From positions 1,240,001 through 1,304,000 of the forward strand of contig NC_009655.1 in NCBI RefSeq assembly GCF_000017245.1: a stretch of DNA of 64,000 nucleotides, written 5' to 3'. The stretch comes from Actinobacillus succinogenes 130Z (GTDB lineage Bacteria > Pseudomonadota > Gammaproteobacteria > Enterobacterales > Pasteurellaceae). Each line of letters opens with the position of its first letter. The stretch's first letter is position 1. A program made the position numbers and the translations under genes. This document shows, piece after piece, positions 34,763 to 44,759 of this stretch. Under the pieces are notes generated by a model. The model was not told where the DNA came from. It ran no database searches and saw only the letters and a list, made by a program, of their open reading frames with translations.

Positions 34763-36361
34763 ATGCAAACTCGTGCTATTCGTCAAGCGTTATTAAGCGT
34801 ATCTGACAAAACCGGCATTGTGGAATTCGCCCAAGGCTTGGTGCAACGCGGCGTTAAATTATTATCAACCGGCGGAACCGCCAAATTATTGGCGGACAGC
34901 GGTTTGCCGGTGACGGAGGTGTCCGATTACACCGGTTTTCCGGAAATGATGGACGGTCGGGTGAAAACCCTTCATCCGAAAGTACACGGCGGGATTTTAG
35001 GTCGCCGCGGTACCGATGACGAAGTGATGCGAAAACACGGCATCGAAGGTATCGATATGGTGGTGGTAAATCTTTATCCGTTCGCCCAAACCGTAGCGAA
35101 ACCGGGCTGCACATTGGAAGATGCGGTGGAAAATATCGACATCGGTGGCCCGACCATGGTGCGTTCGGCGGCGAAAAACCATAAAGATGTGGCGATTGTG
35201 GTGAATAATGCCGATTTCGATATGGTTTTGGCGGAAATGGATCAAAACCGAAACGGCTTAACCCTGGCAACCCGTTTCGATTTAGCTGTCCGCGCTTTTG
35301 AACATACGGCGCAATACGATTCTATGATCGCGAATTATTTCGGTCACTCGGTGAAACCGTATTTTGCCGCCGAGGAAGAAGACCAAGACGCGAAGTGCGG
35401 TCAATTCCCGCGGACTTTAAACTTAAACTTCATCCGCAAACAAACCATGCGTTACGGCGAAAACAGCCACCAAAACGCCGCATTCTATGTGGAAAAAGAA
35501 GTGAAAGAAGCCAGCGTTTCCACCGCCAAACAATTACAAGGCAAAGCGCTTTCTTATAACAATATCGCGGATACCGACGCGGCGTTGGAATGCGTGAAAT
35601 CCTTTGATGAACCGGCTTGCGTGATTGTAAAACACGCCAATCCGTGCGGCGTCGCTTTGGGTAAAGACGCGTTGGAAGCCTATAACCGCGCTTATCAAAC
35701 CGACCCGACATCCGCATTCGGCGGGATCATCGCTTTCAACCGCGAATTGGACGAAGCGACCGCGAAAGCTATCGTGGAACGTCAATTTGTGGAAGTGATT
35801 ATCGCGCCGACGGTTTCAGCCGCCGCCGTTGAAGCGGTGAAAGCGAAGAAAAACGTGCGTTTATTGGAATGCGGCGCATTAACTAAAGCGCAACCGCGTT
35901 TAGATGTGAAACGGGTGAACGGCGGACTGTTGGTGCAAGACGCGGATTTAGGCGAAGTCGGCATTGATGATTTGCAAGTGGTGAGCAAACGTAAACCGAC
36001 TCAACAGGAGTTGGAAGATATGCTGTTCTGCTGGAAAGTGGCGAAATTCGTAAAATCCAATGCCATTGTGTACGCGAAAAACAATCAAACTATCGGTATC
36101 GGCGCCGGTCAAATGAGCCGTGTTTACTCCGCCAAAATTGCGGGGATCAAAGCGCAAGACGAAGGTTTGGAAGTGAAAGGCTGTGTCATGGCATCCGATG
36201 CTTTCTTCCCGTTCCGCGACGGTATTGACGCTGCGGCGGAAGTGGGTATCGAATGTGTGATTCATCCGGGCGGTTCCATGCGTGATCAGGAAGTGATTGA
36301 TGCGGCGGATGAGCATAATATGGTGATGGTATTAACCAAAATGCGTCATTTCCGTCATTAA
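34763..36361 (+). CDS. purH: Bifunctional AICAR formyltransferase/IMP cyclohydrolase
   Basis: PurH catalyses the last two steps of IMP synthesis. The N-terminal cyclohydrolase (MGS-like) domain has LLSVSDKTGIVEFAQ, STGGTAKLLAD and GFPEMMDGRVKTLHPK. The transformylase domain has RYGENSHQNAAFY, the catalytic KHANPCG, and the end GIDAAAEVGIECVIHPGGS. I chose the ATG at 34763, six bases after AAGGAA, over the ATG at 34757 that directly abuts it; this gives 532 residues. A PurR box covers the promoter. purD, normally adjacent, is 509 bases away beyond an inverted repeat element. Confidence 0.96.
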   Translation: MQTRAIRQALLSVSDKTGIVEFAQGLVQRGVKLLSTGGTAKLLADSGLPVTEVSDYTGFPEMMDGRVKTLHPKVHGGILGRRGTDDEVMRKHGIEGIDMVVVNLYPFAQTVAKPGCTLEDAVENIDIGGPTMVRSAAKNHKDVAIVVNNADFDMVLAEMDQNRNGLTLATRFDLAVRAFEHTAQYDSMIANYFGHSVKPYFAAEEEDQDAKCGQFPRTLNLNFIRKQTMRYGENSHQNAAFYVEKEVKEASVSTAKQLQGKALSYNNIADTDAALECVKSFDEPACVIVKHANPCGVALGKDALEAYNRAYQTDPTSAFGGIIAFNRELDEATAKAIVERQFVEVIIAPTVSAAAVEAVKAKKNVRLLECGALTKAQPRLDVKRVNGGLLVQDADLGEVGIDDLQVVSKRKPTQQELEDMLFCWKVAKFVKSNAIVYAKNNQTIGIGAGQMSRVYSAKIAGIKAQDEGLEVKGCVMASDAFFPFRDGIDAAAEVGIECVIHPGGSMRDQEVIDAADEHNMVMVLTKMRHFRH

Positions 36362-36822
36362 AATCGGGTTTCGCCCGATGGGCGACCTACTTTTTCTTTG
36401 CTTGTGTAAAGTAAAAGTAGGTAAAAAGAAAGCTCACCCTGCTTTGCCTTATTTCCTAAAAAAGCGTGAATTCGTTTGACGGAAAATGCCTAAACTCGCT
36501 ACGCTCAAACAGGCGGCATTTTCCTACAAATTCACACTTTTTTAGGCGGCAAAGAAGGGAACCCGTTTAGGGAATATCAAAACTGGCAAAACTTGTTAAA
36601 AATTAACCGCACTTTATGTTCGGTTCAGTCCCCGTCTGAAATGCCTGAGCGACTTGAAATTTTTAGGAAAACAAGTTTGTTTGAGCGTAGCGAGTTTACT
36701 TGTTTTTCGTTAGGAAAATTTCAATAAAGCTCAGAAAAGCATTGAAGTCGGGGCGGGTTTCTTTTGTTTCCTTTTCTTTACACGAGTAAAGAAAAGGAAG
36801 TCGCCATCGGCGAAACCCGATT
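36362..36822. repeat. Long composite inverted repeat element between purH and purD
   Basis: About 460 bases with imperfect inverted ends: 36362-36386 and 36799-36822 both read AATCGGGTTTCGCC...GATGG.CGAC outward-in. Each half carries its own nested stems. The left half has CTACTTTT/AAAAGTAG (about 36387-36420) and a long stem at about 36457-36547; the right half has a stem at about 36651-36727 and a perfect 14-bp stem (36770-36783 / 36788-36801). Both large stems share a loop core, AAACTCGCTACGCTCAAACA (36492-36511), in opposite orientation (36679-36698). A related half-copy lies at 50221-50385. No gene was recognised in it. It replaces the usual short purH-purD gap. Confidence 0.75.
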
Positions 36823-36869
36823 TACATAAAAGCGCGAAATCAATTTCGAACAATTAAAAAGGAATAAAA

Positions 36870-38159
36870 ATGAACATACTCATCATCGGAAACGGCGGTC
36901 GTGAACACGCTCTCGCATGGAAAGCGGCGCAATCGCCATTAGCCGACAAAGTGTTTGTGGCGCCGGGCAATGCGGGTACGGCAAGCGAAGCCAATATTGA
37001 AAACGTGAATATCGGCGTAACGGATGTTACCGCTTTAGTGAAATTTGCGCAGGAGAACAATATCGGTTTAACCATTGTGGGACCTGAAGCCCCCCTTGTC
37101 GTGGGTGTGGTGGATGCCTTTGAGGCGGCGGGTTTAACTATTTTCGGACCGCGTCAGTCCGCGGCGCAGTTAGAAGGGTCAAAAGCCTTTACCAAAGATT
37201 TTCTGGCGCGCCACAAAATCCCGACCGCAGAATATCAAAATTTCACCGATGTGGAGCAAGCTTTGGCTTATGTGCGCGAAAAAGGTGCGCCGATTGTGAT
37301 TAAAGCCGACGGTTTGGCGGCGGGTAAAGGCGTGATTGTCGCAATGACCTTAAACGAAGCGGAAGACGCCATTAAAGATATGCTTTCCGGCAATGTCTTT
37401 GGTGAAGCGGGCAGTCGTGTGGTAATTGAAGAATTTTTAGACGGCGAAGAAGCCAGTTTCATTGTGATGGTGGACGGCGAACACGTAGAACCGATGGCGA
37501 CCTCGCAGGATCACAAACGCGTAGGCGAGGGCGATAAAGGCTTGAATACGGGCGGTATGGGCGCTTATTCGCCGGCACCGGTGGTGACGCAGGAAATTCA
37601 CGATCGCGTAATGGCACAAATTATTTATCCCACCGTACGCGGCATGGCGGCGGAAAATAATGTGTATAAAGGTTTTTTATACGCCGGTTTGATGATCGAC
37701 AAAAACGGTCAGCCGAAAGTGATCGAATTTAACTGCCGTTTCGGCGACCCAGAAACTCAGCCGATTATGATGCGTTTAAAATCCGATTTAGTGGAACTTT
37801 GTTTAAAAGCCTGCCAAGGCGAATTGGATCAAATCAAATCGGAATGGGCGCAAGAAGCGGCGTTAGGTATCGTATTAGCGGCGGAAGGCTATCCGGGCGA
37901 TTACCGCAAAGGCGATGAAATTTACGGTATTCCGACGCAACCGGCTCAAGACGAAAAAATATTCTTGGCCGGCGTGGCGGAAAAAGACGGCAAGCCGGTG
38001 ACTAACGGCGGACGGGTACTTTGCGTAACGGCACTTGGCAACAGTGTTTTCGAGGCGCAGCAAAAAGCCTTAAAACTTGCCGAACAAGTGAACTGGACGG
38101 GGCGTTTCTATCGTCGTGATATCGGTTATAGAGCGGTGGCGAGAGAACAAAACCGCTAA
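36870..38159 (+). CDS. purD: Phosphoribosylamine-glycine ligase (GARS)
   Basis: PurD joins glycine to phosphoribosylamine using ATP in purine synthesis. It is an ATP-grasp enzyme of 429 residues. NILIIGNGGREHALAWKA is at the N-terminus, followed by VGPEAPLVVGVVD, the ATP-binding IVIKADGLAAGKGVIVA and EFNCRFGDPETQ with metal ligands. AAAAAGGAA precedes the ATG. In E. coli purH and purD form one operon; here 509 bases with strong secondary structure separate them, so cotranscription is uncertain. A terminator built from an uptake-signal pair follows. Confidence 0.97.
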   Translation: MNILIIGNGGREHALAWKAAQSPLADKVFVAPGNAGTASEANIENVNIGVTDVTALVKFAQENNIGLTIVGPEAPLVVGVVDAFEAAGLTIFGPRQSAAQLEGSKAFTKDFLARHKIPTAEYQNFTDVEQALAYVREKGAPIVIKADGLAAGKGVIVAMTLNEAEDAIKDMLSGNVFGEAGSRVVIEEFLDGEEASFIVMVDGEHVEPMATSQDHKRVGEGDKGLNTGGMGAYSPAPVVTQEIHDRVMAQIIYPTVRGMAAENNVYKGFLYAGLMIDKNGQPKVIEFNCRFGDPETQPIMMRLKSDLVELCLKACQGELDQIKSEWAQEAALGIVLAAEGYPGDYRKGDEIYGIPTQPAQDEKIFLAGVAEKDGKPVTNGGRVLCVTALGNSVFEAQQKALKLAEQVNWTGRFYRRDIGYRAVAREQNR

Positions 38160-38176
38160 AAAACGATTGTTTTTGC

Positions 38177-38219
38177 GACCGCACTTTAGCCAATTCCGTC
38201 TAAAGTGCGGTCATTTTTT
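38177..38219 (+). terminator. Terminator of purD built from an inverted uptake-signal pair
   Basis: GACCGCACTTTA (38177-38188) and TAAAGTGCGGTC (38201-38212) form a perfect 12-bp stem, followed by seven T. Both arms contain the full 9-base uptake signal. It lies in the convergent gap before the LysR gene. Confidence 0.88.
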
Positions 38220-38228
38220 TAAGCGTTT

Positions 38229-39101
38229 TTATGCCTGATTCAATCCCAGCAAATACTGCGTAAAACTGCGGATAGTCGGTACAGTGCCGCGGTTTTTATA
38301 GTATATGACGGAAAGCGGGACTGTAGGCATTTCCCAATCCGGCAACAGTTTTATCAGTTCCGGCGTTTGATCGCCCACAAAGGTCGGGAGCATACCGATG
38401 CCTGCGCCCTGGCGAATAAAATGAGCCGCCAGCAAATAATCGTTCACCGTGAGTTTGCCCGCGGGCATAATGTCGAGTCGCTGATGCCCCTGAATAAACC
38501 GCCACGGCAGAGAAAGGGCATGTACTACGCCGGCGTGACGGTAAATATCCTGCGGACTGTGAAGCGGTTCGTGTCCTTCCAGATATTCGGGCGCGCTGTA
38601 AACGCCGAAGCGGATATCCAGAAATTTACGCGCCACTACGTTTTCGTTTTCGATAGAACCCACCCGAATGGCAATGTCGATGCCGTCCTGAATCATATTG
38701 ATTTTCTGCGGGCTTTGATGAATATCGATATTTACATCGGGATTTTCCGCCAAATAGGCGGGCAAATACGGTGCAATCAGCATACGCATAATATCGCCGG
38801 CGACGGAAATCCGTAACAGACCGTTGGGTTTGGTCAGGCTGTCCTGCACGCCGGAAACCGCCTGTTCGGCGAGTTGTAACATGTGTTGCGCCCGTTGAAA
38901 AAAGGGCAGACCTAAATCGTTCAGCGTCACGCCTTTTTTACCGCGATCCATCAATTTTGAACCCAACGCTCGTTCCAGTTGCGTCATACGGCGGCTTAAA
39001 CGGGAAATGGGGACGCCCGTCAGTTCCGAAGCAAGATGCAGGCTGCCCGCCTGCACTACGGAAACAAACAGACGCATGTCATCCAGACTGACTTTTTCCA
39101 T
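38229..39101 (-). CDS. LysR-family transcription regulator
   Basis: A 290-residue regulator with the N-terminal winged HTH (MRLFVSVVQAGSLHLASELTGVPISRLSRRMTQLE) and a two-lobed effector domain. AAGGAACC precedes the ATG. It lies downstream of, and on the same strand as, the AEC transporter gene, 127 bases away. A functional link to that transporter is plausible, but the typical divergent arrangement of LysR and target is absent. The effector is unknown. Confidence 0.9.
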   Translation of the reverse strand: MEKVSLDDMRLFVSVVQAGSLHLASELTGVPISRLSRRMTQLERALGSKLMDRGKKGVTLNDLGLPFFQRAQHMLQLAEQAVSGVQDSLTKPNGLLRISVAGDIMRMLIAPYLPAYLAENPDVNIDIHQSPQKINMIQDGIDIAIRVGSIENENVVARKFLDIRFGVYSAPEYLEGHEPLHSPQDIYRHAGVVHALSLPWRFIQGHQRLDIMPAGKLTVNDYLLAAHFIRQGAGIGMLPTFVGDQTPELIKLLPDWEMPTVPLSVIYYKNRGTVPTIRSFTQYLLGLNQA

Positions 39102-39228
39102 GTGCGGTTCCTTTGGCTTGTGGAAGAATTGTATGCAAATAATAGGTTATCTTTCCGTTTCTGCAATAATAATCGGTTGGAAAGCCGAATTATCCGATAT
39201 TTAGCATACATTAGCGATAGCCTGATAA

Positions 39229-40170
39229 TTAAAGCAACTGATATAAAGCAATAATCAGCGGCATGGTGAAGACGCAAAGCATGGTGGTGACACCGTAAAT
39301 CATACTGGCTTTTTGCGCATTTTTCCCGTACACCAACGCCATTTGCGTGACGGTTGCGGCGGCGGGGCTGATGGTGGCGAGGAAACTTATCATCGCAATA
39401 GTTTCGCCGTTTTGCACCCAATGGGCGAATCCGCCGATTTTCACCACGAATAACAAACAAATCGGCACGAAAATCAGACGTAAAAAAGTAACTAAATACA
39501 CCCGTTTGGAGGACAAAACGGATTTAAGCGGAATGGAGGCGATCAGCATGCCGGCAACCAGCATGGCGTTCGGACCGATGAAGGATCCTACCGCGCCCAG
39601 CATACCGGTTATAATCGGCGGCAGTTTGATTTGCAGTGCGAACAGTACGGCACCCACAATAATCGACCAAATATTGATATTTTTTACAATATTTTTCAGC
39701 GGCACCGCACCTTTACCGCAAATAATGGAACGGCAGTGGGTCCAGAACAGGAACGTTTGCACCACAATAAAACAAGTGGCATAAATCACCCATTGTTCGC
39801 CGAACATAGACATCACCAACGGAATGATTAAATTGCCCGAATTGGAATAGATAGACGCTGCGTGTTCGATAGGATCCAGCTTCAGCGTTTTTTTCATCAC
39901 CACGCCCAAGGCAATTAAAATGATGTGCAAAAACACCGCCATCCCCAAGGAGAGCAGCAATCCTTTCAGCAATTCCGGCGTATAATCGATTTGGAAGGCT
40001 TTAATCATCACCGACGGGCTGATGACATATAAACCGATGACGGAAAGCGGGTAACTGTCTTTTGATTGCAGCAGCTTACTTTTAACCAAAGCATAACCGA
40101 TAAGTACGATAAGCGTCAGCTCGATAATCTTACCGGCAAGAATAAATGCAATTTCCATTTTATTACTCAT
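39229..40170 (-). CDS. AEC family transporter (auxin efflux carrier type)
   Basis: An inner-membrane carrier with about ten hydrophobic segments in two five-segment halves and 313 residues. Family features are GYALVKSKLL near residue 25, IYSNSGNLIIPLVMSMFGEQ near 110, and PAAATVTQMALVYGKNA near 270. Bacterial members move small organic anions such as malate and malonate, or are uncharacterised. The start is uncertain: neither the ATG at 40170 nor that at 40158 has a clear ribosome site. A LysR gene follows on the same strand. Confidence 0.85.
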   Translation of the reverse strand: MSNKMEIAFILAGKIIELTLIVLIGYALVKSKLLQSKDSYPLSVIGLYVISPSVMIKAFQIDYTPELLKGLLLSLGMAVFLHIILIALGVVMKKTLKLDPIEHAASIYSNSGNLIIPLVMSMFGEQWVIYATCFIVVQTFLFWTHCRSIICGKGAVPLKNIVKNINIWSIIVGAVLFALQIKLPPIITGMLGAVGSFIGPNAMLVAGMLIASIPLKSVLSSKRVYLVTFLRLIFVPICLLFVVKIGGFAHWVQNGETIAMISFLATISPAAATVTQMALVYGKNAQKASMIYGVTTMLCVFTMPLIIALYQLL

Positions 40171-40295
40171 GTTTATAAAAAATAGTCGTCGGCTTATATT
40201 TTAGAGATAAAGTACAAATAAAAAAACGTCAGATTCACAAAATTTGTTATAATTCTTCAAAATTTTTTGAAATTTAACCGCACTTTGGAGCCGAT

Positions 40296-40748
40296 ATGTC
40301 ACTTCATTTCAATTCTATTGGATTCTTACTGGTTGTGTTAGCGTTGCTGGGCGTGTTGGGAAATAACAGTTCCATCACGATTTCCGCCACCGTATTATTG
40401 CTTATGCAGCAAACATTTCTGTCGAAATATATTCCGGTGATGGAAAAATACGGCTTAAATATCGGCGTGATTATTCTAACTATCGGCGTGCTCAGCCCGA
40501 TTGTGGCGGGCAAAGTGAAAATTCCCGCGCTGACGGAGTTGTTGCACTGGAAAATGTTCTTATCGTTAGTGGTCGGTATGCTGGTAGCTTGGCTTGCCGG
40601 TCGCGGTGTATCGCTGATGGGATCGCAGCCGGTTCTGTTAACCGGTTTGCTTATCGGCACGATTTTAGGTGTCGGTTTGCTTGGCGGTATTCCGGTAGGG
40701 CCGCTTATCGCCGCCGGTATTTTGTCTTTACTGCTCGGTAAAGTTTAA
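40296..40748 (+). CDS. DUF441/YeaL-like inner-membrane protein
   Basis: A 150-residue protein with about four to five hydrophobic segments and the family pattern GVLGNNSSITISATVLLL, FLSKYIPVMEKYGLNIGVIILTIGVLSPI and GLLGGIPVGPLIAAGI. The family (UPF0756) has no known role. An uptake signal lies just before the start. A weak hairpin (AGGCAGGCG/CGCCTGTCT, about 40776-40797) separates it from hrpA. Confidence 0.85.
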   Translation: MSLHFNSIGFLLVVLALLGVLGNNSSITISATVLLLMQQTFLSKYIPVMEKYGLNIGVIILTIGVLSPIVAGKVKIPALTELLHWKMFLSLVVGMLVAWLAGRGVSLMGSQPVLLTGLLIGTILGVGLLGGIPVGPLIAAGILSLLLGKV

Positions 40749-40820
40749 CAAGATAATTCACCCTTTATTTTATTCAGGCAGGCGGTTCGCCTGTCTTGTT
40801 GTATTGATTAATTACGAAAT

Positions 40821-43800
40821 ATGAAAAAATATCACCATTCCGTCAAAACGACACCGGTTCAGACCGCACTTTTCAGCAAATTAACCGATATGATGCTTGC
40901 GGACAGCCGCCGTCTTGGCGCGCGCATTAAAGGTTTGAACCGTATTAAAAACGAACGGCAGCAACAAGCGGTTGCGGCAGAAATCGACGTTCAAATTCAA
41001 CAGGCTCAATTGCGTTTGCAACAACGCAAAAGTGCGGTCACAAATCCGATCGTTTTTCCGGAAAGTCTGCCTGTCAGTCAACGCAAAGCGGAAATTCAAA
41101 AGCTGATTACGGAAAATCAGGTGGTTGTCATTGCCGGCGAAACCGGTTCGGGCAAAACCACCCAGTTGCCGAAGATGTGTTTGGAATTAGGCTTGGGACA
41201 GACAGGCTTAATCGGACACACCCAGCCGCGCCGTATTGCCGCCCGTTCGGTGGCGGCGCGTATTGCGGAAGAAATGCAAACGGAATTAGGCGGAATCGTC
41301 GGTTACAAAGTGCGGTTTAACGATCAAATCGGCGACGATACGCAAATCAAGCTGATGACCGACGGGATTTTGCTGGCGGAAATTCAAACCGATCGTTTTC
41401 TTAATCAATATGATTGCCTGATTATCGACGAAGCCCACGAACGCAGTTTGAATAACGATTTTATTCTCGGTTATCTGAAACAACTTTTGCCGCGCCGTCC
41501 GGATTTAAAAGTCATCATCACATCGGCGACTATCGACGTAGAACGTTTTTCCAAGCATTTTAACAATGCGCCGATTATCGAGGTTTCCGGCAGAACCTAT
41601 CCGGTGGAAGTGCGTTATCGTCCCGTGGCGGAAACAGAAGAGCAGGATCAGTTGCAAGGCATTTTAAATGCGGTGGACGAACTGCAAGCGGAAGGCCGCG
41701 GCGATATTCTGATTTTTTTAAGCGGCGAACGGGAAATCCGCGACACCGCCGAGGCGCTGGAAAAACAGAATTTACGCCATACGGAAATTCTGCCGTTGTA
41801 TGCCCGTTTGTCTGCGCAGGAACAGAACAAAATTTTTCATCCGAGCGGGCTCAATCGTATTGTGCTTGCCACTAACGTAGCGGAAACCTCGCTTACCGTG
41901 CCGGGCATTAAATATGTGATTGATCCGGGCACGGCGCGCATTTCCCGTTACAGCTATCGCACCAAAGTGCAACGGCTGCCGATTGAGCCGATTTCTCAAG
42001 CCTCCGCCAATCAGCGAAAAGGGCGTTGCGGTCGTATCAGCGAAGGCATTTGTATCCGCCTGTATTCGGAAGAGGATTTCAACAATCGTCCGGAATTTAC
42101 CGATCCGGAAATTCTGCGTACTAATCTGGCTTCCGTTATTTTGCAAATGACGTCGCTCGGATTGGATGACATCGAAGCCTTTCCGTTTGTGGACGCGCCG
42201 GATAAACGGCATATTCAGGACGGCGTGAAATTATTGGAAGAATTGGGCGCATTTGAATATGTGCAAATCAAATCCCAACGGGACTCTCAAAATTCGTCCC
42301 GACAGGTTCGCCGTTTAACGGCACAGGGCAAACAACTGGCTCAACTGCCGGTGGATCCCCGCCTTGCCAAAATGCTGCTAAGTGCGGTCAATTTAGGCTG
42401 CGTTTTGGAAGTGATGATTATCGTGGCGGCATTGTCGATTCAGGATCCGCGCGAACGTCCGCAGGAAAAACAGCAGGCGTCCGATGAAAAACACCGTCGT
42501 TTTGCCGATAAAAAATCGGATTTCTTAGCGTTTTTAAATCTGTGGAATTACGTACAGCAACAGCAAAAAGCGCTGACTAAAAATCAATTCCGCCGACAAT
42601 GCCGGAAGGATTTTCTGAATTATCTGCGCATTCGCGAATGGCAGGATATTTATCATCAAATCCGTCTCACCGTGCGTGAAATGGGGCTGCCGATTAATTC
42701 CGAAGCGGCGCAATATCAACAAATTCATACCGCACTGTTAAGCGGTTTGCTTTCCCACATCGGTATGAAAGAGGCGGAAAAACAGCAATATCTCGGTGCG
42801 CGCAACGCGCATTTTGCCATATTCCCGAATTCGGTGCTTTTCAAAAAACAACCGAAATGGGTGATGGCGGCGGAATTGGTGGAAACTTCCAAACTGTGGG
42901 GACGCATGGTGGCGGAAATTGATCCGGAATGGATTGAACCGTTGGCGGAACATTTGGTTAAAAAATCCTATTCGGAACCTCGTTGGTCGAAATCCCGCGG
43001 GCAGGTGATTGCCGATGAAAAAGTGAATTTATACGGTGTGCCGATTGTGCAGGGGCGCGCCGTGAATTACAGTACCATTGAACCGCAAACCAGCCGTGCA
43101 ATTTTTATTCAATCCGCCTTAGTGGAAGGGGATTGGAACACCCGTCATAAATTCTTCTTTGAAAACCAAAAACTGATTCGCGAAGTGGAAGATTTGGAAC
43201 ATAAATCGCGCCGTCGGGATATTTTGGTGGACGACCGCACCCTGTTTGAATTCTATGATGCCCGAATCGGGGCGGATGTGGTGTCGCAAAAGCATTTTGA
43301 CAGCTGGTGGAAAAGTGCGGTCAAAAAAGAGCCCGAATTGCTCAATTTTGAAAAATCCTTCCTGATGAATGAAGAAGCGGAAACCGTCAGCAAACTGGAT
43401 TTCCCGAACTGGTGGCACCAGGGCAATTTGAAGTTAAAGCTCACCTATCAATTTGAACCGGGCACCGAGGCGGACGGCGTCACCGTGCATATTCCCTTGC
43501 CATTGCTGAATCAGGTGGAAATGACCGGCTTTGAATGGCAGATTCCGGGATTACGTCATGAACTGATAGTGGCATTGATTAAAGCGTTGCCGAAATCGTT
43601 GCGCCGTAATTTCGTGCCGGCACCGAATTATGCGGACGCCTTGCTGGCACGGGTTACGGATTTCAATAAACCGCTGGCGGAAACCCTCAGCTACGAATTT
43701 CGCCGCATGACGGGCGTAAATGTGGAAACGGACGAATGGAAACTCGACCAAATTCCACCGCACTTACGCATGACATTCCGTGTGATTGACGAAAAAGGCA

Positions 43801-44759
43801 AGAAAATTGCGGAAAGCATGAATTTAGACGAACTGAAATTCAGCTTAAAAGATCAGGTGCAGCAAAGCATTTCCGCCGTGGCGGACGACGGCATTGAACA
43901 GTCAGGCATTCATATTTGGAATTTCGACAATCTGCCGCAAGTGTTTGAACAGAAAAAACAAGGCTTCACCGTAAAAGCCTTCCCGGCGATTACGGATGAA
44001 AAAGATGCGGTAGGCATCAAGTTGTTCGAAACGGAATACGAACAAGCCGTTGCTATGCAACAAGGTTTGCGCCGCCTGATTTTGCTTAACGTGCCGTCAC
44101 CGATTAAATATTTACACGAAAAATTACCGAACAAATCCAAACTGGGCTTATATTTCACCCCGTTCGGCAAAGTGCTGGATTTAATCGACGATTGCATCGC
44201 CTGCGGGGTGGATAAACTGATCGCGGATTTCGGCGGTTTTGTGTGGAATGAGCAAGATTTTGCCAAATTGCGTGATTACGTGCGGGAAAACCTCAACGAA
44301 ATCACTGTGGACATCGCTCAACAAGTGGAACAACTGCTCACGCTCACCTTTGAAATCAACAAACGCCTGAAAGGCAAAATGGATTTTACCATGGCGTTCG
44401 CTTTGTCCGACATTAAATCCCAACTGGCGGGCTTAATTTACCCGGGGTTCGTGGAAAAAACCGGCTACGCCCGCCTGCCGGACATCCACCGCTACCTGCA
44501 AGCCATCGACAAACGCATGGACAAACTCGCCCAAGACATTAATCGTGATAGAGCCGCCATGCTCCGCGTCGAACAATGTCAACAAGCCTACCAACAACTA
44601 CTGGCAAAACTCCCCAAATCCAAACCGCTCAGCGAAGACGTGCTGGAAATTCGCTATATGATCGAAGAATTAAGAGTGAGTTTATTTGCCCAGCAGTTAG
44701 GAACGAAGTATGTGGTTTCGGATAAGAGGGTGTTGAATAGTATAGGGGAGTGTGCTTAA
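40821..44759 (+). CDS. hrpA: ATP-dependent RNA helicase HrpA
   Basis: A DEAH-box RNA helicase of 1312 residues (E. coli about 1300), involved in mRNA processing and, in recent work, rescue of stalled ribosomes. Motif I GETGSGKTT is at 106-114, motif II DEAH at 203-206, SAT follows near 240, and motif VI QRKGRCGR near 400. The ratchet/OB region and the long C-terminal DUF3418 domain fill the rest. Several uptake signals lie inside. The stop overlaps the start of the next AT-rich gene (TAATG), so that accessory gene may use hrpA transcription and translation. Confidence 0.96.
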   Translation: MKKYHHSVKTTPVQTALFSKLTDMMLADSRRLGARIKGLNRIKNERQQQAVAAEIDVQIQQAQLRLQQRKSAVTNPIVFPESLPVSQRKAEIQKLITENQVVVIAGETGSGKTTQLPKMCLELGLGQTGLIGHTQPRRIAARSVAARIAEEMQTELGGIVGYKVRFNDQIGDDTQIKLMTDGILLAEIQTDRFLNQYDCLIIDEAHERSLNNDFILGYLKQLLPRRPDLKVIITSATIDVERFSKHFNNAPIIEVSGRTYPVEVRYRPVAETEEQDQLQGILNAVDELQAEGRGDILIFLSGEREIRDTAEALEKQNLRHTEILPLYARLSAQEQNKIFHPSGLNRIVLATNVAETSLTVPGIKYVIDPGTARISRYSYRTKVQRLPIEPISQASANQRKGRCGRISEGICIRLYSEEDFNNRPEFTDPEILRTNLASVILQMTSLGLDDIEAFPFVDAPDKRHIQDGVKLLEELGAFEYVQIKSQRDSQNSSRQVRRLTAQGKQLAQLPVDPRLAKMLLSAVNLGCVLEVMIIVAALSIQDPRERPQEKQQASDEKHRRFADKKSDFLAFLNLWNYVQQQQKALTKNQFRRQCRKDFLNYLRIREWQDIYHQIRLTVREMGLPINSEAAQYQQIHTALLSGLLSHIGMKEAEKQQYLGARNAHFAIFPNSVLFKKQPKWVMAAELVETSKLWGRMVAEIDPEWIEPLAEHLVKKSYSEPRWSKSRGQVIADEKVNLYGVPIVQGRAVNYSTIEPQTSRAIFIQSALVEGDWNTRHKFFFENQKLIREVEDLEHKSRRRDILVDDRTLFEFYDARIGADVVSQKHFDSWWKSAVKKEPELLNFEKSFLMNEEAETVSKLDFPNWWHQGNLKLKLTYQFEPGTEADGVTVHIPLPLLNQVEMTGFEWQIPGLRHELIVALIKALPKSLRRNFVPAPNYADALLARVTDFNKPLAETLSYEFRRMTGVNVETDEWKLDQIPPHLRMTFRVIDEKGKKIAESMNLDELKFSLKDQVQQSISAVADDGIEQSGIHIWNFDNLPQVFEQKKQGFTVKAFPAITDEKDAVGIKLFETEYEQAVAMQQGLRRLILLNVPSPIKYLHEKLPNKSKLGLYFTPFGKVLDLIDDCIACGVDKLIADFGGFVWNEQDFAKLRDYVRENLNEITVDIAQQVEQLLTLTFEINKRLKGKMDFTMAFALSDIKSQLAGLIYPGFVEKTGYARLPDIHRYLQAIDKRMDKLAQDINRDRAAMLRVEQCQQAYQQLLAKLPKSKPLSEDVLEIRYMIEELRVSLFAQQLGTKYVVSDKRVLNSIGECA

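Noticed and set aside
38177..38219. Inverted uptake-signal pair as ends of an insertion sequence
   Set aside because: The arms are only 24 bases apart from start to start, with no transposase; the pair forms a terminator.
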